From JBAPUB01 sp049282455 (lineage in GTDB: Bacteria; Actinomycetota; Actinomycetes; JAHEKZ01), in NCBI GenBank assembly GCA_049282455.1, contig JBAPUB010000237.1, positions 1 through 5,473 of the forward strand: a stretch of 5,473 nt of DNA, given 5' to 3'. The position numbers and the translations under genes were made by a program. Below are positions 5,469 through 5,473 of this stretch, one piece after another. The first letter of the stretch is position 1; every line of letters starts with the position of its first letter. The notes below the pieces were generated by a model that searched no databases, had not been told where the DNA came from, and worked only from the letters and a program-made list of their open reading frames with translations.

Positions 5469-5473
5469 CCACG

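Noticed and set aside
4549..5472. Minus-strand open frame of 307 codons
   Set aside because: It is antisense to the secreted Ig/FN3-like protein and has no recognisable domain. Its composition is typical of a GC-rich shadow frame.
1..5473. Novel defence system, mobile element, CRISPR array or biosynthetic cluster
   Set aside because: I saw no repeats with spacers, transposase, integrase, nuclease, toxin or biosynthetic enzyme sets. The genes look like unrelated chromosomal units with uniform base composition.

Overview
The window reads as ordinary chromosome from a high-G+C actinobacterium. By eye the DNA is around two-thirds G+C or more, third codon positions are almost always G or C, GTG starts are used, and two promoters have TANNNT -10 boxes lying almost on the start codon. 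The mix of an actinobacterial ABC-F ATPase, an N-terminally hydrophobic SRPBCC protein and a secreted Ig-like/FN3-like protein would fit Nocardioidaceae or a related family. That placement is inference only; there is no rRNA or other phylogenetic marker here.

Layout: (1) 1-858, minus strand: N-terminal 286 residues of a flavin-containing amine oxidase, open at the left edge. (2) 859-948: a 90-bp divergent gap. (3) 949-1563, plus: a 204-residue SRPBCC (START/polyketide-cyclase-like) protein with a hydrophobic N-terminus. (4) 1564-1603: a convergent gap holding a hairpin. (5) 1604-2077, minus: a 157-residue membrane-anchored or secreted protein with two extracytoplasmic cysteines. (6) 2078-2139: a 62-bp divergent gap with two near-leaderless promoter candidates. 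(7) 2140-3783, plus: a complete 547-residue ABC-F ATPase. (8) 3784-3879: a 96-bp gap. (9) 3880-5460, plus: a 526-residue secreted protein of Ig-like, FN3-like and carbohydrate-binding-like beta domains, whose stop codon lies inside a strong hairpin.

The genes are arranged divergent, convergent, divergent, then tandem. No pair is tightly coupled or overlapping, so I see no operon and no evidence of a shared pathway; most are probably independent transcription units. The ABC-F protein acts on ribosomes in the cytoplasm. The two-cysteine protein and the Ig/FN3 protein act outside the membrane. The oxidase is probably cytoplasmic.

I found no tRNA, rRNA, CRISPR array, insertion sequence, integrase or phage gene, and no stretch over 300 bp lacks a gene. 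I did not find a clearly novel system. The items most worth a second look are the four-cysteine-pair secreted protein, the ABC-F protein of unknown ribosomal role, the compact divergent promoter region at 2078-2139, and the stop-codon hairpin at 5447-5468.
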